DNA from: Spirometra erinaceieuropaei
Taxonomy: Eukaryota; Platyhelminthes; Cestoda; Diphyllobothriidea; Diphyllobothriidae
Direction of reading: 5' to 3'
Assembly: GCA_902702965.1 (NCBI GenBank)
Contig: CACRXP010000223.1
Location: 750,899-814,898, forward strand
DNA length: 64,000 nt
Part shown: positions 44,828 through 56,481 of the stretch, piece by piece
Position numbering within the stretch: the first letter of the stretch is position 1
Layout of the letters: every line of letters begins with the position of its first letter
Notes under the pieces: generated by a model
What the model was told of the DNA's origin: nothing
Seen by the model: the letters and a program-made list of their open reading frames with translations, nothing else
Database searches by the model: none
Translations under genes and position numbers: made by a program

Positions 44828-45000
44828 GCCCCTGGCTCAATTGGTAGGGCATTGGACTTCTAACCAACAGGTCTAGAGTTCGAGTCGCGGGGATTGCGTG
44901 CTTCAGGGTTGGGCATGGCCGGCTGATGATGACTAACAAGTCAGAAATGATAATTCTGGTGTCCACTGTCTTTGTCGGCAATGCTATTCTGTCCCGACTT
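44828..45000 (+). mobile_element. tRNA-Arg(TCT)-derived SINE A, best copy
   Basis: The tRNA-like head at 44828-44892 has A box TGGCTCAATTGG, anticodon arm TTGG-ACTTCTAA-CCAA with a TCT triplet, B box AGTTCGAGTCG, and CCCC/GGGG acceptor pairing. This resembles tRNA-Arg(TCT). It continues into a non-tRNA body (GACTAACAAGTCAGAAATGA, then CTTTGTCGGCAATGCTATTCTG), which makes it a SINE and not a tRNA gene. Confidence 0.8.
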
Positions 45001-45116
45001 TCAAGTATTTTCGCTTTTACTGGAGATTCGCCTGCCTCACCCGAAATGAAATCGCGTGATCGCCAGCAGTATGCTTGAGGATGTCAGAAAATGTTGGCTA
45101 CCAGTTCAGGTTGGTA

Positions 45117-46137
45117 CAGTAGGTGGGCTAATTCATGAAATTTCAACCGAAATTCCGAAATGCGTTTTCATTTCGAAAAGATTAATCACGTAGGGTTGTA
45201 CAACTGGTCAACCTGTAACATAATTATATAATAGTACAGTTACCTCAGGATGCCGGCTTTCGAACGACCTTCCTTCCGGCTGCATGAAAAAACTACACTC
45301 TGTAAAAAACGACAACTTATTTAGCAGGAATTTTTCTCATTGATTTTCGATGTCCCTAAATGTCCTATTATATTTCGTAAAAAACATGCATAAAGATATG
45401 CATTGTTTTACTCGTTCGGTAAAAAATTACGTCTTCCTCCAACCTTATACTCGAAGGAAGCGTATACTTAAAGCGTATACTCAAAGGAGGGACATAATTC
45501 GGTTTTAAAAATGTTTTCCAATTCCCAATACTATTGGACCGGCTCTACCGTCACACTTGTATTCAGGGTTTCCAAACTACAAGTTGTATGTTTTCCGCGT
45601 GCAAAAAACCACACTGTTCTCTATGGTAATAAAGGGCACCATGTGGAGTTCATAAAATTTAGCAATGGATTTGGTCCATATTGTTAACTTTACAAGCCAC
45701 ATTGTTAAATGCAAAGATATGATGATTTCTGAACGGCCATTTCACGGTATTTAAACGTCCCACAGTTAGAAACTTTTGTAAAACCGAATTATGTTTCGCC
45801 TTCGAGTATTAAATTAGAAGAAGACGTAATTATCTACCGAATAAGCAAGAGAAGGAATATTTTTATGCATGATTTCCATGAAATATAATTGGACTTTTAG
45901 GGACATCGAAAATCAACGAGAAAATGTCATGCTACATAAGTAGTCATTTTTTTTAGAGTGCAGTTTTTGCATGTAGGGCAAGGGAGGTTCATTCGAAAGC
46001 CGGCATCCTGAGGTAACTGAAATATTATAGAGTTGTTGCAGGCTGACTAGTTTTACAGCCCTACTTAATTAATCTTTTCGGAATGAAAACGCATTTCGAA
46101 ATTTTGGTTGACATTTCATGAGTTAGCCCACCTACTG
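45117..46137. mobile_element. Palindromic MITE, copy 5, both ends intact
   Basis: Terminal repeats CAGTAGGTGGGCTAATTCAT and ATGAGTTAGCCCACCTACTG are exact over 18 bp with one later mismatch. TA flanks both ends (45115-45116 and 46138-46139). At 1021 bp it is the longest copy. The terminal sequence differs from copy 1, indicating subfamilies. Confidence 0.9.
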
Positions 46138-46489
46138 TATATTTGTCTCAGAAGTACCTTAAGTTGCGTTGCATGCCTTTCATGACAATCCTGTAGTCCC
46201 AACATGTAGAAACCTATCTCAGTTCAGAACTCGCTTTCGTCTTGGGTCTCTGCACCTTTTTCAAATTTCATGTTTCGTTCACTTTTACATGGTTTATTTG
46301 TGTTTACTCTGTCATACACCTATGACCCGCCGGAATTTTGACGTTTACAGCCGCCGCCCTTTAGTTAATAAAAGGGCGAAATGTGGTTTTGCCATCTAAT
46401 CTGAAAGGTTTACACGCATGTACATACCCTCATCGCGTTTATTTTCTCCCAAATAAGGCGAAGAAGAAAGTAGGGCAAGCTCATGTATC

Positions 46490-47830
46490 AAGCTGCATTT
46501 GGGCCGACGTTTCGGAAACTTCCTCGTTCCCATCATCAGAGTAGTGCGCTTGTTGCTCCTGCTAGTCTTGAGTTTTTCAGCCTTGCCGCTTGCCTCGTAT
46601 TATAGCCATGCTCGAGGTACGAACTTTAGCCTGCCTGTTTGCTGCTGATTGGCCTTCACTTCCCCGAGGCTGACCACTGGCGGGCTCGCGTAACCTTTGT
46701 CCCATTTAGGGCCGGCATAGTTGCAGCCAAGTCAGCGCGCCTGATGGCCTCCCCCCGGATCAGTCAGCGGACTGATTAGTCGTTGTTGTTCGTGCGAGTT
46801 GCTCTTAACCTCGCGAGTGCATCGGTGAGACAGTGTTCGGCATTGGGCACCTGATATCCGGCCGACACCTCTCCTCTTTTCCCTGAGCGTCGGTTCTCTA
46901 CTCCGCGTGCTCGCCTGTCCTATTGGTCTTGTCCGAACTGATGCGAGTCTTGCACGTAACACCTAGCAGGCGGGACGCAGGTCCACAGTTTGGTTGATTG
47001 TGCCATTCGAGGGCCAACTTTCGAACACCAATCTGGCCATCTTCTCATTGGCTAGGCCGATCAGCCCAGCCTTCTCAAAGGAGAAACAGTAGTTCAACTG
47101 TTGTATGTGGCCATAGATCAAAGACAGTTTTTCCTTGCGGTTGATTGCAAGTTGGTATTCGTGCAATCTTGTGCCAAGGCGTTTGCTCGTTTCACCAGCG
47201 TACCTCGGATCCTAATTTGGCATGATATGCCGCAGAGCACTGCTGATTGTTCCGTTACTGAAAGTGGGTCTTTGGACTTCATGACTTGCTGCCTGATTGT
47301 GTATTCTGGTTTATGAGCCACGCCAAACCTAAAAGGTTTTGGGATTCTTGCCGTCTCCACTGATACGTTCTTCACGTAGGTGGTTGCAAGCCAGAACCTT
47401 GACTTCTCTCCGCACGACCGCTCAAAATGAGACTTCCAGAGGCACTTACGTAGGAAGGACATCGTTCAGCCGATAGCTTTAAAAAGGATGTGTAAATGCT
47501 TCATCTCCCCCCTCATCCCACTGTCGTTGCTACAGTGTGTGTGAGCACGTTCGAAGAGGGTTCTGACACAACTAATTTTGTGATCAACAGGGCAGTTGCT
47601 TCAGAAGTGGAGGATGCGCCTAGTGTGAACTGCCTTACAGTAGACCGTTGCCATTATCTTCCCGTCAGCCAGTTTTGTAACCTGTACGTCAAAAAGGAAC
47701 ATCTGATTGTTGGCCTCTTCCTCTATGGTAAACTGGATGTCGGCGACGATTGAATGCAACAACGCCTTAAAAGTCTGCACGTCGCTCCTCTTGATGATTA
47801 TGGTATTGGAGGTGGAGGCTGGGGGGAAGT
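46490..47830 (-). mobile_element. Penelope-like element, third copy, degenerate
   Basis: Minus strand, right to left: ADIQFTIEEEANNQMFLFDV (RT thumb), then a broken linker TYVKNVSVETARI, FGVAHKPEYTIRQQVMKSKD, and the remains of the GIY-YIG nuclease (VLCGISCQIRIRGTLVKR where YRIPCSCGxxNYVGETG-type sequence is expected). It ends with LAINRKEKLSLIYGHIQQLN and NEKMARLVFESW. A hammerhead-like motif follows ~420 bp downstream. Confidence 0.82.
46501..46543 (-). ncRNA. Hammerhead-like ribozyme motif D
   Basis: Minus strand: CTGATGA core (complete), one extra T, stem II GGGAAC-loop GAGGAA-GTTTCC, GAAAC, GTC. Stem II differs from motif B at positions that keep pairing (TT/AA replaced by AA/TT), which is covariation. 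Confidence 0.6.
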
Positions 47831-49224
47831 ACTAGTAGTAGCATTATTATTAAGAATATCGACAAAACCGCTGGTAGCTATGCTGGAGTTTCATCACATG
47901 GCGACCCTAGACTAGGGCGCCAGTTAATCCCCGCGTGAATTGGGGACATATTAGTATTCAAGACCCTACATATTCCCCAACGCGGTGGTAAGATACAGAA
48001 AGGTATCTTCGTCTGTAATCCGTTGGAACACTCCGAACCACCAGGCTGTGTTTATGGGAAATAGTTCATCTGGATATCCATGCAAGGTCCAATTTAATGC
48101 CCAATCAAGAGATCATGAGGCGTTTGCTTTAGTGAAAATAAGGATTCAAAGGTGCGGTAGACTGATCAGTCAATCATAACTCTAAGCACCATCTAGGGTC
48201 AAAGGTATCAAACTGTCCATTCACACATCGCAGATGGTCCGCAGACGGATCTATCAGATAGGACGTAGGCACTTCATTGAACCGAAGTCCAGTAGTGCCT
48301 CGCCATCTGGTATTTTTCGTCGCCGTAAATGGGGTGTTTATTCATGCAGGAGGGAGCGCACAGCGATCTTTTGGCTGCCCCGAACAATCAAACTCCAAGT
48401 AGGCGACAGGAATCACAAACGGACAATCACTTTCTGTACATGTTAGCGTTTCATTTTCCGTATGGTCATCGGAACCGTGATCGGCTGATCAAGCTGCCCT
48501 TCAGTTATTACAGTCTGGCCAGTTTCAACCCGTTTCGACCTGTTCGTGACTTCTATCACACATCGGGAGCTTATTTGCATCGGGAAGCCAGTGCGTCGTT
48601 GTGCGCCCATTCGTGCAAAACGCAAGGTTTATCTGTGCGAGGATAGGGTAGGGACAGCCAAGATGTGCAAAACAAAATCGAAGGTCTGAGGTTGTGGTAG
48701 CTCATTAAGCTTTCGACTAGAAGTAAGCTGCATTATTTCGGACTAAAACACTGCACCAATTTCCAAAACGGATCGCATGCGTCCTGAAACATCATCCACC
48801 TGTCGACCCTTTGAATTTGTATGGGCTGTTCCACCTGCTCATTTACCAAGAGCACGTATGCAGGATGTACAACTAGTTAGTATTCATTTTTTATGGCAGC
48901 CACGTCGCCCAATCCCATTCTCCGTTGGCTGGCAGGCTCGAACAGCCGACTGGTGCATGGGAGAAGGAACAGTGAGAGACAGAGAGAGAGAGGCCAACAC
49001 CGGGGAATCCGCCCTCCCTGTGCAACGGCGCACAACCTACTGTAATAACTCTGACGCGTTTGAATCCATCACAGCGCGCTAAAAGTCGTGGTTTTCAACT
49101 GTCTTGGGAATATTTTACAGTGACTGGAGGACTGACGGTTGGGCTACAATGGCCCCTTCCCAATACAGCTTTATAGCACTCGGCTGCGTCAAGTTCAAGT
49201 TGCCCTTATTGTAGTCAAGTACAT
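47830..49224. other. Intergenic, nothing assigned
   Basis: No motif found. A short GA-rich run sits at 48975-48992. Confidence 0.4.
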
Positions 49225-49665
49225 GTTAAAGGTTTGTAAGCGTCTGCTATGCCAGGATCAGCAAACCATGGCCCTCGCAGCCTGGTATGCGCTGGCGGTT
49301 CTCTGACGCCTGGTTCCTTGCCGTTAGGTGCGCTTGCGCCCGCGCTGGGTATACAGGTGGTGGACGTGGCTGTCCAGTCATTTTCGTCCTTCTGATCACT
49401 GTTGGGGTGCTGCTGTTATTGGTTAAAATTCTGGTCATTTGTTCTGTGAACCAGGATGTATGGAGTAGAGTGCCAAGGCGCGGGCTCGGTCGCGCCATCC
49501 ACCTGCGCCCTCCCCCGCCCCCAGTCTTTTTTAGACTTTGTCTTGACACTGGACCGGGAGGTGGATAGGGTGCAGTTGATGCTCCGCATGTCTACACTCA
49601 CTGTAAACCAACTCACGCACAAGTCACCGTTGGCAACGACGGTCAAACTGTCAGGTAATCAAGTG
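49225..49665 (-). repeat. RTE 5'-region repeat (family C), minus-strand solo copy
   Basis: The reverse complement follows 30686-31140 closely, including the blocks equivalent to CTGTCCAGTCAT, TACAGGTGGTGG and CCTGCGCCCTCCCCC-type sequence. No retroelement body. Confidence 0.78.
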
Positions 49666-50047
49666 CTTGTAGTGGGGGGGTCAGGTCGCGTGTGGTGTGT
49701 GCAGACGAGCCAGCCACTGCTTCCAAGTTCATCCCCTCTTGTCCTGACCCTATTTCGTCCTCAGTGAATGACGGAAGAGAGGATGCAGTGGGTACGACGC
49801 AATTCTGTCACAGTAGTAAACTAATTCACGCGCACAACACCAGTGCTGTGCCCACTTCCTGGGACAGGTGGTAGAGGTCTTCACTTGCAACGGCCCAACT
49901 GTCATCCCCCGCCTATGACTCACAGTGTCGGCTAGCTTCCCAACCAGACTCACTTGTCGTTTAATTTGGCAAGAGGCAGCGCCCAATCAAAGTCTTTCAG
50001 GGAATATTGATTTGACGCCTTCGCCTCGGGAACCGTGACACTAAATG

Positions 50048-50118
50048 NNNNNNNNNNNNNNNNNNNNNNNNNNNNNNNNNNNNNNNNNNNNNNNNNNNNN
50101 NNNNNNNNNNNNNNNNNN
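50048..50118. other. Assembly gap (71 N)
   Basis: Run of N. An upstream exon of the pseudoprotease gene could be hidden here or nearby. Confidence 1.
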
Positions 50119-50610
50119 GGGTTTGTCATCATTTCTCCAACGGCTCATGATAAGTCTACGTAGACCACTAAATTGGAAAGCAATCCAGTGGGTACGAATA
50201 ATTAGTAAACGTCCTGCAGACAGACAAACGGCGTAACCGTAATTAGGCTTCGGCATATTTACAGAGCCTCCCTGTCTATGCCGAGTCCAGCGGCAGACCT
50301 CCGCCTTTTCAGCTAGGCCTACCGCTATTCTCTCACTTAGGGCGCCATCCGTCGAGCACATGTGGTAATTTATAAAACCAAGGTAATCCCGCCAAGATAG
50401 TGTACGGACATTCCATGAGAGGTCCTCCGCTGAGCCGATTCAGTCAGCGCACCTTATCAAACTTTTTGCCCATTTAAGCATCTTCTACTATTTAAGTGTC
50501 TCCTACTTGCTGATCGATTTTTAGGAATGCTTCTGATGAGTGCATCTGTACGGGTAGTTGACATTGTGAGGCTCAGCTAATGACATTACCCTTTTTCTCC
50601 GTTACTTTAG

Positions 50611-51832
50611 AGTTGATTCGAGGCAGGACCAACCCAACCTGGCAAATGTCTCCAGCAGCATCCCACAGGGCTTCAGCCTCCTCAAAATTGGTACATCGTC
50701 CAGTAATATCACGTCCTTACAGGAAACGAACCACACTAACAAGATAACCTCACCATTCTCCTCTCTTGAGGGTTTTAACTTCACGAGGACAACCAACGAG
50801 ACAGCAGAGTCCACATGTGAACTAATCACTCCAGTGCGGTGTCAGCGTCCCCTGGATGGCGAACGGTTTGCTCCCCAAAGTGTGCAGCCCACTAGTTTAT
50901 CCGTGTGCCAACAAACTTACCCACACTTTACTGGTTTCAGTCTCTCCGGTCTCATCTGTGTACCGCAAGAAATCTGCCTTCAACGTAACCTTGGCGCAGT
51001 ACTAGTCTGCAACGGGACTGGAAATAGCACCAAAAACCGACTCGGATTTGCCATTCATGGAGGCAACTGCGCGACAGGCCAGCTTAACTGGCCTGTCATT
51101 GTCAGCACAACAACCGAAGAGACTGTCACGTGGATTGAGGTGGCCGTCGGCAACCGACCACCGCCACCACCCCCGAGCCCTCCAGCCGCAATTTGCGGCT
51201 ATGCACCGGATGGAAAGTTCCCCTGGTTCGTCTACTTCAATATGCGTTCAGGTGCCTCCTTCTGCCTCGGTGTCTACGTTGAGAATGACACATTTCCCCT
51301 CATCACTTCGGAGCGCTGTCTAGTAATGTGCCTGAGAGCCAATGGTTTGCAAAAGGCCTGCAATCTAGAGGCAGCACGACTGCCAGCCATTGGCTGGCTA
51401 CGCCACCCCAAGGCGGCTCCTCAAACCCGCCTCTCTTTGCCTGTCAAACCCGCAGACATGAACATGAACATTTGTCCCGCAAAAGCCGTTCATGAGAGAC
51501 TGGCGAATGCCACAGCCGAGCGTCCCGTGTGGACTCAGTGCACTCTGGCCTACCTCTATAACAGCACCTCGAAGGCCTTCGGTATCGAAATGATCAAAGT
51601 ATTGCCGTTCACTGCCTGCCAGGGCGAAGACTTCTACTGGCCCCTGCGAGACAGAATGTTGCTTTGCGTGGTTTCTATGGGGGAACAGCCTCTCAACTGT
51701 CAGCACTGGACTGATGCGGCTCTTGTGCAGTGCCAGCGAGCCAGCACACTTCAGTGGGAGCTGGTGGGACTGGCTCCGGCCTGTCGCAGTAGCTCAGCCT
51801 ACAAATGGTTCCTCCGGGTGTTGCCCTGGTAA
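50611..51832 (+). CDS. Secreted protein with two tandem inactive trypsin-like domains (terminal exon)
   Basis: After acceptor GTTACTTTAG the frame is open for about 406 codons to TAA at 51830. First comes a Ser/Thr-rich spacer with sequons NVS, NIT, NHT, NFT and NET. Then the end of one trypsin fold: ICVPQEICLQRNLGAVLVC sits where C-x-GDSGGPLVC belongs, so the catalytic Ser is gone; it closes with VTWIEVAV. A poly-Pro linker leads to a second domain starting ICGYAPDGKFPWFVYF, with SERC instead of AHC (no His) and VSMGEQPLNCQ instead of GDSGGP. It ends WELVGLAPACRSSSAYKWFL, RVLPW, as trypsin domains do. Ten or so sequons and many cysteines indicate an extracellular or surface role. Upstream exons were not found, and the substrate or partner is unknown. 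Confidence 0.75.
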
Positions 51833-52498
51833 AGACCCCTTCGCTCAGTGTTGTTTTACCATTGGGGCTCTCGATCCCCCGCCCGCTCTCTTTGTGTGCA
51901 AATATTCAAACCATATCCGCATTCTGCACTGTGATGAGGTTTCTTTTAACACTGCCCCTCCCATCCCGCACACACACAGGCCATGTTCTATTTCCAGCAT
52001 CCCCTATGTTAACTACAATATGTGATAAGCTCTGACATTCCTGACGCATTACTCATTTACAGAACGAAAAAGATTATTTAATCATTTTTCTTATGGTTGC
52101 CAGCCGCCTTTGTAGCGAGGGGATGGAGAGGGAAGGGATTGACGTTTATGGAATTGTGACGCAAGGCAACGTATCTCTTTCCCACTCCCAATTAAAAACC
52201 TTGAAAAGGGCATTTTGCGGTGACACGACTGTTCCGTAGGGTGTTTTGACAGCTTTTGAATAATTCATAGTGACCCAATTGTGAAAAACTCGGGTCAATA
52301 TGAATTATTCAAAATCTGCCACAACATCTATGAATTATGTGAGCCTGATAGTCATCTGGTGGATTCTAGGTGAATTATTTAGGAAATCCTGCCTGTGCAG
52401 TCAACTTATTGTATCAGATTTGGTGGATTCCAGACGTTGCAGTAGGTTGGGCGGGTAAACTTGACCCAAATGTGATTAAACTCACGTCGTCCGTCGGG
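51833..52498. other. Downstream flank of the pseudoprotease gene
   Basis: No clear AATAAA close to the stop. Contains the palindrome listed separately. Confidence 0.4.
52256..52312. repeat. 57-bp imperfect palindrome
   Basis: TGAATAATTCATAGTGACCC pairs with GGGTCAATATGAATTATTCA across a short centre. The outer 10 bp are perfect. The GGGTCAATATGAAT segment recurs after the SINE B head at 52597, linking the palindrome to that repeat. Confidence 0.85.
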
Positions 52499-52625
52499 GC
52501 CTCGTAGCTCAAGTGGTTAGAGCGTTGGCTGTACTAAGGCCTTCCCTTTACTGCGTGAGTTCGAATCCCACCGAGGCGCCGAATTCTTCACAGTTGGGTC
52601 AATATGAATGTTCCGTAAGGATGGA
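52499..52625 (+). mobile_element. tRNA-derived SINE B
   Basis: The tRNA-like head at 52499-52578 has acceptor GCCTCG/CGAGGC, D-arm TAGCTCAAGTGGTTAGAGC (A box) and T-arm GAGTTCGAATCCCAC (B box). The anticodon arm does not fold well, and CACAGTTGGGTCAA follows directly. The same head and tail occur on the minus strand at 61450-61546, so it is a repeat family. A diverged true tRNA gene is the less likely alternative. Confidence 0.7.
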
Positions 52626-54290
52626 ATTCGTACAGTTCCATCCTGATTGAAGATCAAGTTGACTAAGACTCCTCACAAATGGCGCATGCTACCCAGTCCT
52701 GGAATGTGTACTCGTGGCCCTACGGACCTCTTTTCTTCTCGGTTACACAATTTCGTTTCCATTCCACTAGTGTCCTCGCAAAATGTTCCTGACCGATTCG
52801 ATGAACTACAGTCTGAGTGGTCCTCAAATATACAGCAGGTTTAGCTCTTAACCAGATGACATTTTGACGATGGACATAAAGCGGTTTTTAAAGACGAAGA
52901 AATATGCCACATAAATTCATATTTGACCTTCTGATTTTCATCCTCTCTGAGCAGGCCTATTCGATGCCGTAGTAATGTCCGGTGCTTGTTGTTATTCTTA
53001 AAGACCATCGTATTCCAAACTGTCTTCAGACATCCCCGCTATACCCGTGCCCTACCCTTGGTTTAAGTTCAGGTTTCCTTCTCTGATCGATATTTTAGGA
53101 TAAAGTTTTTGGACTAAATATCTCGTCTTTCTCGTCTTCCCCTTCCTCATGGAAATTAGTTCCAACCTTTTTAATTACGTCGACATATATGAACATTTTT
53201 GCGGATCCTTACCGCTTACACATGAGTCTGGCCGACGATGGGTACCTTGCCGGTAGTTATAAAAGGTTAGACACATCCATAGCATCCGATTCGGGCCCTG
53301 TGGCCCAGCATGACCTTAAGTGGGGTCCTACACTCATGTTGAATGCGAGACTACGTCTGATCCCCTAGTCAATTTATTGACCCTGATCTTGGCAGAGCGA
53401 GAGAGGGGGGAAGAGAAAGCATGGTCGATCTCGTCCAGAATTTCTTTTCCGTAATTACTTTGATGACCTTTTGAGCTACCATGGCTTGTTAAAGAGTCCC
53501 GAAACAGCAGCTCATCAACTGGAGAGACAATCCACTCCTCCGGGTCAACCGCACGCTTACGTTATGAGCATGCTTGTCGTCGCCCACTTTATCGACATCT
53601 CGCTTAATATGCACTCAAGTGGATTTTCCAGAAACGTCAAATCCGCTACTTACTAACATCGGATCACCACGCACAGTAAAGTCTAACAGGTACTGGACTT
53701 CATGTTAAGTAGCTTCCTCCTACACAATGCTCAGCGGACGAGAGATTTCGCGTACTTTTTACTTTTGGGGGATATCGGGACGCATTGAGGATGTTGCGGT
53801 GCAGACTATGTTCTCATTCCGGTAATCTGGGACACCCACCTAATTTCCTAGGAATTTAACTAGCATTTGCTTGAGTTCTGAGAGGATACCTTGTTGCCTA
53901 CTGTAATGAGTCACCGAAGTGAGGGTCACAGAAACAAACTCGAAGCTCTGATGTTCTGCCTGAGTACAGTTTTCTCAGGATTCCTGTCGGGTGTTTTTTG
54001 GTCTGAAGAGAGCTGCATGATCGAAGGTCATCAGATTCGTTTTTATTTTTGTTGTCTAACCTTTAATTTAAAGGACCTCCGCAATATACACAAGTTCCTC
54101 CCTCCTCCCCCCCTGAACGTTCGACTGTCTGTTTGCAGGCCTGTTGAACACTGCTGCCTAGGAAACAGCGAAGATTGAGTCGCGCATAATACTATCTACT
54201 TATATGTATAAGTAAGCATATTTGCGACAACATTATTCAGCAAACGCTACCTCTCGTGAAGTAGGCACGATCGATGGAGCATGCGATTTA
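52626..54290. other. Intergenic, nothing assigned
   Basis: No coding motif or bounded repeat. A ~95-codon frame at 53891 has no recognisable domain. Confidence 0.4.
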
Positions 54291-54292
54291 TT

Positions 54293-54337
54293 CGCCTGGC
54301 GTTTCGGATTCCAGCTCGAACCTTTCATCAGAGACAA
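54293..54337 (-). ncRNA. Hammerhead-like ribozyme motif C
   Basis: Minus strand: complete CTGATGA core (54325-54331), stem II AGGTTC/GAATCC (five pairs), GAAAC. The cleavage triplet reads GCC where GTC is expected, so likely inactive. Confidence 0.5.
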
Positions 54338-54339
54338 TA

Positions 54340-54465
54340 GCAGATACTAATAAAGCTCTTATTCCAGCGATCTTGTCTACTTCCTTACGACTGCTTCCTG
54401 GGACTCGTCTTTTCGCTTTCATCGGTCAACCCTACCTCTGCCGACAAATCATTCTGCAATATAGG
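54340..54465 (+). mobile_element. PLE end joined to SINE A end
   Basis: 54353-54430 (AATAAAGCTCTTATTCCAGC to GGGACTCGTCTTTTCGCTTTC) is PLE terminal sequence in the orientation opposite to 23500-23575. It is followed by TGCCGACAAATCATTCTGC, the 3' end of SINE A. The hammerhead motif to the left lies in the PLE minus-strand orientation, so two PLE ends meet head to head. Confidence 0.65.
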
Positions 54466-54879
54466 GTTGGCGTCCTCAGGTTCCTTCCAAATCCTCGTTC
54501 CTGGACACACAGTGACAGAATACGAAAAGACACGCGTTTCCAAAATGCACGCGAATGGAGGACAGACCAGAACACAAGCTTCTGCCTGTAGTGAGGTGCA
54601 AAGAAATCCACCAAGCAAAATTCTTTCCAGGAGACTGCAAATTACCCAAGGGCCTAAGTAACAAAAGGCAGAGACTTACTGTTCAACCCAAACACGATTT
54701 CTGGTCGTTTAGGTTGATTTATGAGGATGAAGATGCATTTCTTAATATCACTATGAGTATCACAGATGTCAAAGGCAGACAAAATGTTTCTGGGTAAACT
54801 ATCCGTTCGACGGTCGTAAGCGATAAGGTCCACCGTGTACCTCACAGAGTGGCCGCAGCACAACCGACTTGCATGAGAG

Positions 54880-55245
54880 CTACCTTACAATGAGGCAGAC
54901 TTTCGCACCGTCTATCGTACTCCCTCGTCTCCCACCGCTCTTGCTCCGATGACAGGGCAGTGTCAAGGCGACCGGAAGTGAGAGGGGACCCACTGGCTGA
55001 CCAAGCTAAACAGTCCATCCATGCACGCCACACACAGGACCTGATCCCCGTTGCACGTGTAGCAGATTACAACAGGGAGCGGCCTGGCTATCGCATCAGT
55101 AAGAATACCATGAGGACCAGATTAGGAAAAAACCATTGCGGCCTGAATCCCAATCCTCCGGACAATACTCGACATGATGATCGAGTTATCTCGTCAGGTG
55201 GAAACCTCCCATGCCACGGCTGATAGGACGTCATGATAGGTTCAA
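54880..55245 (+). repeat. RTE 5'-region repeat (family C), diverged copy
   Basis: Shares GACAGGGCAGTGTCAAG and the CCATGAGGACCAGATTAGG to CGTCATGATAGG block with 33560-33980. Alignment to the other copies is looser. Confidence 0.55.
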
Positions 55246-55249
55246 GTGT

Positions 55250-56290
55250 GTTAGATTTACTGTAATCAGGCATGCACTGATTTGCTGTGTGAATGGATTC
55301 TCAGCCATGGCCTCTCTCCCATGGCCCAGTCGACTGTCTGAGCCTGTCTGAGAATCCTATGCCATGGAAGACACAAACTAACTTTTTCCATTTAGTCTCT
55401 ACAACGACAACACGTGTAAACATCCAAGTATCACAGCAAAAGCTCCTAACTACATTGATGTATATAATCAACCTTTCGCAAGCTCGGTTTATCAGTCATG
55501 GTTTGACTTGTCAAAGGATGCCCGTATTCGCTTCGGTGTCAGATATAGGCAGCAGACGGCATCTGTGAACTCAGTTTGGTAAGTTGACATAATGCGGAGG
55601 CGATCATAACAGGCCGTTCTACGTCTTCTTAGACATATAACTTCTAAATATGTAAAATTTTGAGATAAATGCAGATAACCAGTTTAGCTTCCCTTCTCCT
55701 TCTCCAGAAATGAATCCCTCAAACCTAAAAGTAATTCAGTACATAAGATTTTTTGGAAACCGGAAAGCCGGACTTTGACAAAGATACTGTTTATCTGCCG
55801 CAATAAATGCGTAATCTCCACCAGTATGCCTCTATGAAATAGTATGTTTTTACTGAAGAATATCGGACTGAAAAAGTTTCCAGGCTCGGCTGTGACAAAG
55901 GCGTTCAAAATGTGACTTTCAGGGCCAAAGTTCAAAAAAAGCTAATGAGACCCCACTGCTCACTTTCCTCCAGCGTCCGCAAGTAAAGAATCCCCCGCAG
56001 AGTATCTTAGTGAAATTGTGCGGGTACTACGTGTCTCTGACCTGAACTCTCTTGAGAACTGTTTCAGCGCTCTGCATGTTTGTGCGTCTACGCATGTAAG
56101 TTTACTGGTCTCTTTCTGGCACTCAGACGTCCAGAACTTGCATGTGTACCAATGAGGTCACTTTGAATGCCCGCCTGCGCACTGTTACTCATAGGTTGCT
56201 TGTGCAGCACCCCACCCCCCTCCCCTAGCAAAAGTTGCAACTTCAGCATTCCTCACTCAGAGTGAACGACAAGCAGGGCGGAGAAACAGC
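55250..56290. other. Upstream flank of dynein light chain 1
   Basis: Nothing recognised apart from ordinary upstream sequence. A C-rich tract lies at 56207-56225, about 75 bp before the start codon. Confidence 0.4.
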
Positions 56291-56481
56291 ATGCCAGCGA
56301 CCAAGGCTATTGTAAAGAGCGCCGACATGGCAGAAGAACAACAGCAGAGCGCGGTAGATCTCGCAGCGGAGGCCCTAGCAAAGCATGGGCTTGAGAAGGA
56401 CATCGCTGCTTTCATCAAGAAGGAGTTTGATAAGCAGTTCGGTCCGACTTGGCACTGTATTGTTGGGAAGAATTTTGGAAG
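56291..56481 (+). CDS. LC8-type dynein light chain, first exon
   Basis: Starts at ATG 56291 and encodes [40 protein letters not shown] and [20 protein letters not shown] then NFG. This is the LC8 fold from its start through the WHCIVG strand, with the key KKEFD and WHC residues kept. LC8 is an ~89-residue homodimer that binds dynein intermediate chain and many other partners. The exon ends at AAG-GTTGGT in phase 2, just before the expected SYVTHE segment. The remaining ~25 residues (last strands) were not found downstream. Confidence 0.9.

Noticed and set aside
44447..44863. 138-codon plus-strand frame as a membrane protein gene
   Set aside because: Its second half crosses two SINE A segments and no domain is recognisable.
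44828..44892. Functional tRNA-Arg gene
   Set aside because: Weak T-arm, imperfect acceptor, and the SINE A body follows as in other copies.
52499..52578. Functional tRNA gene
   Set aside because: The anticodon arm does not pair and the same non-tRNA tail follows in both copies, so a SINE fits better.
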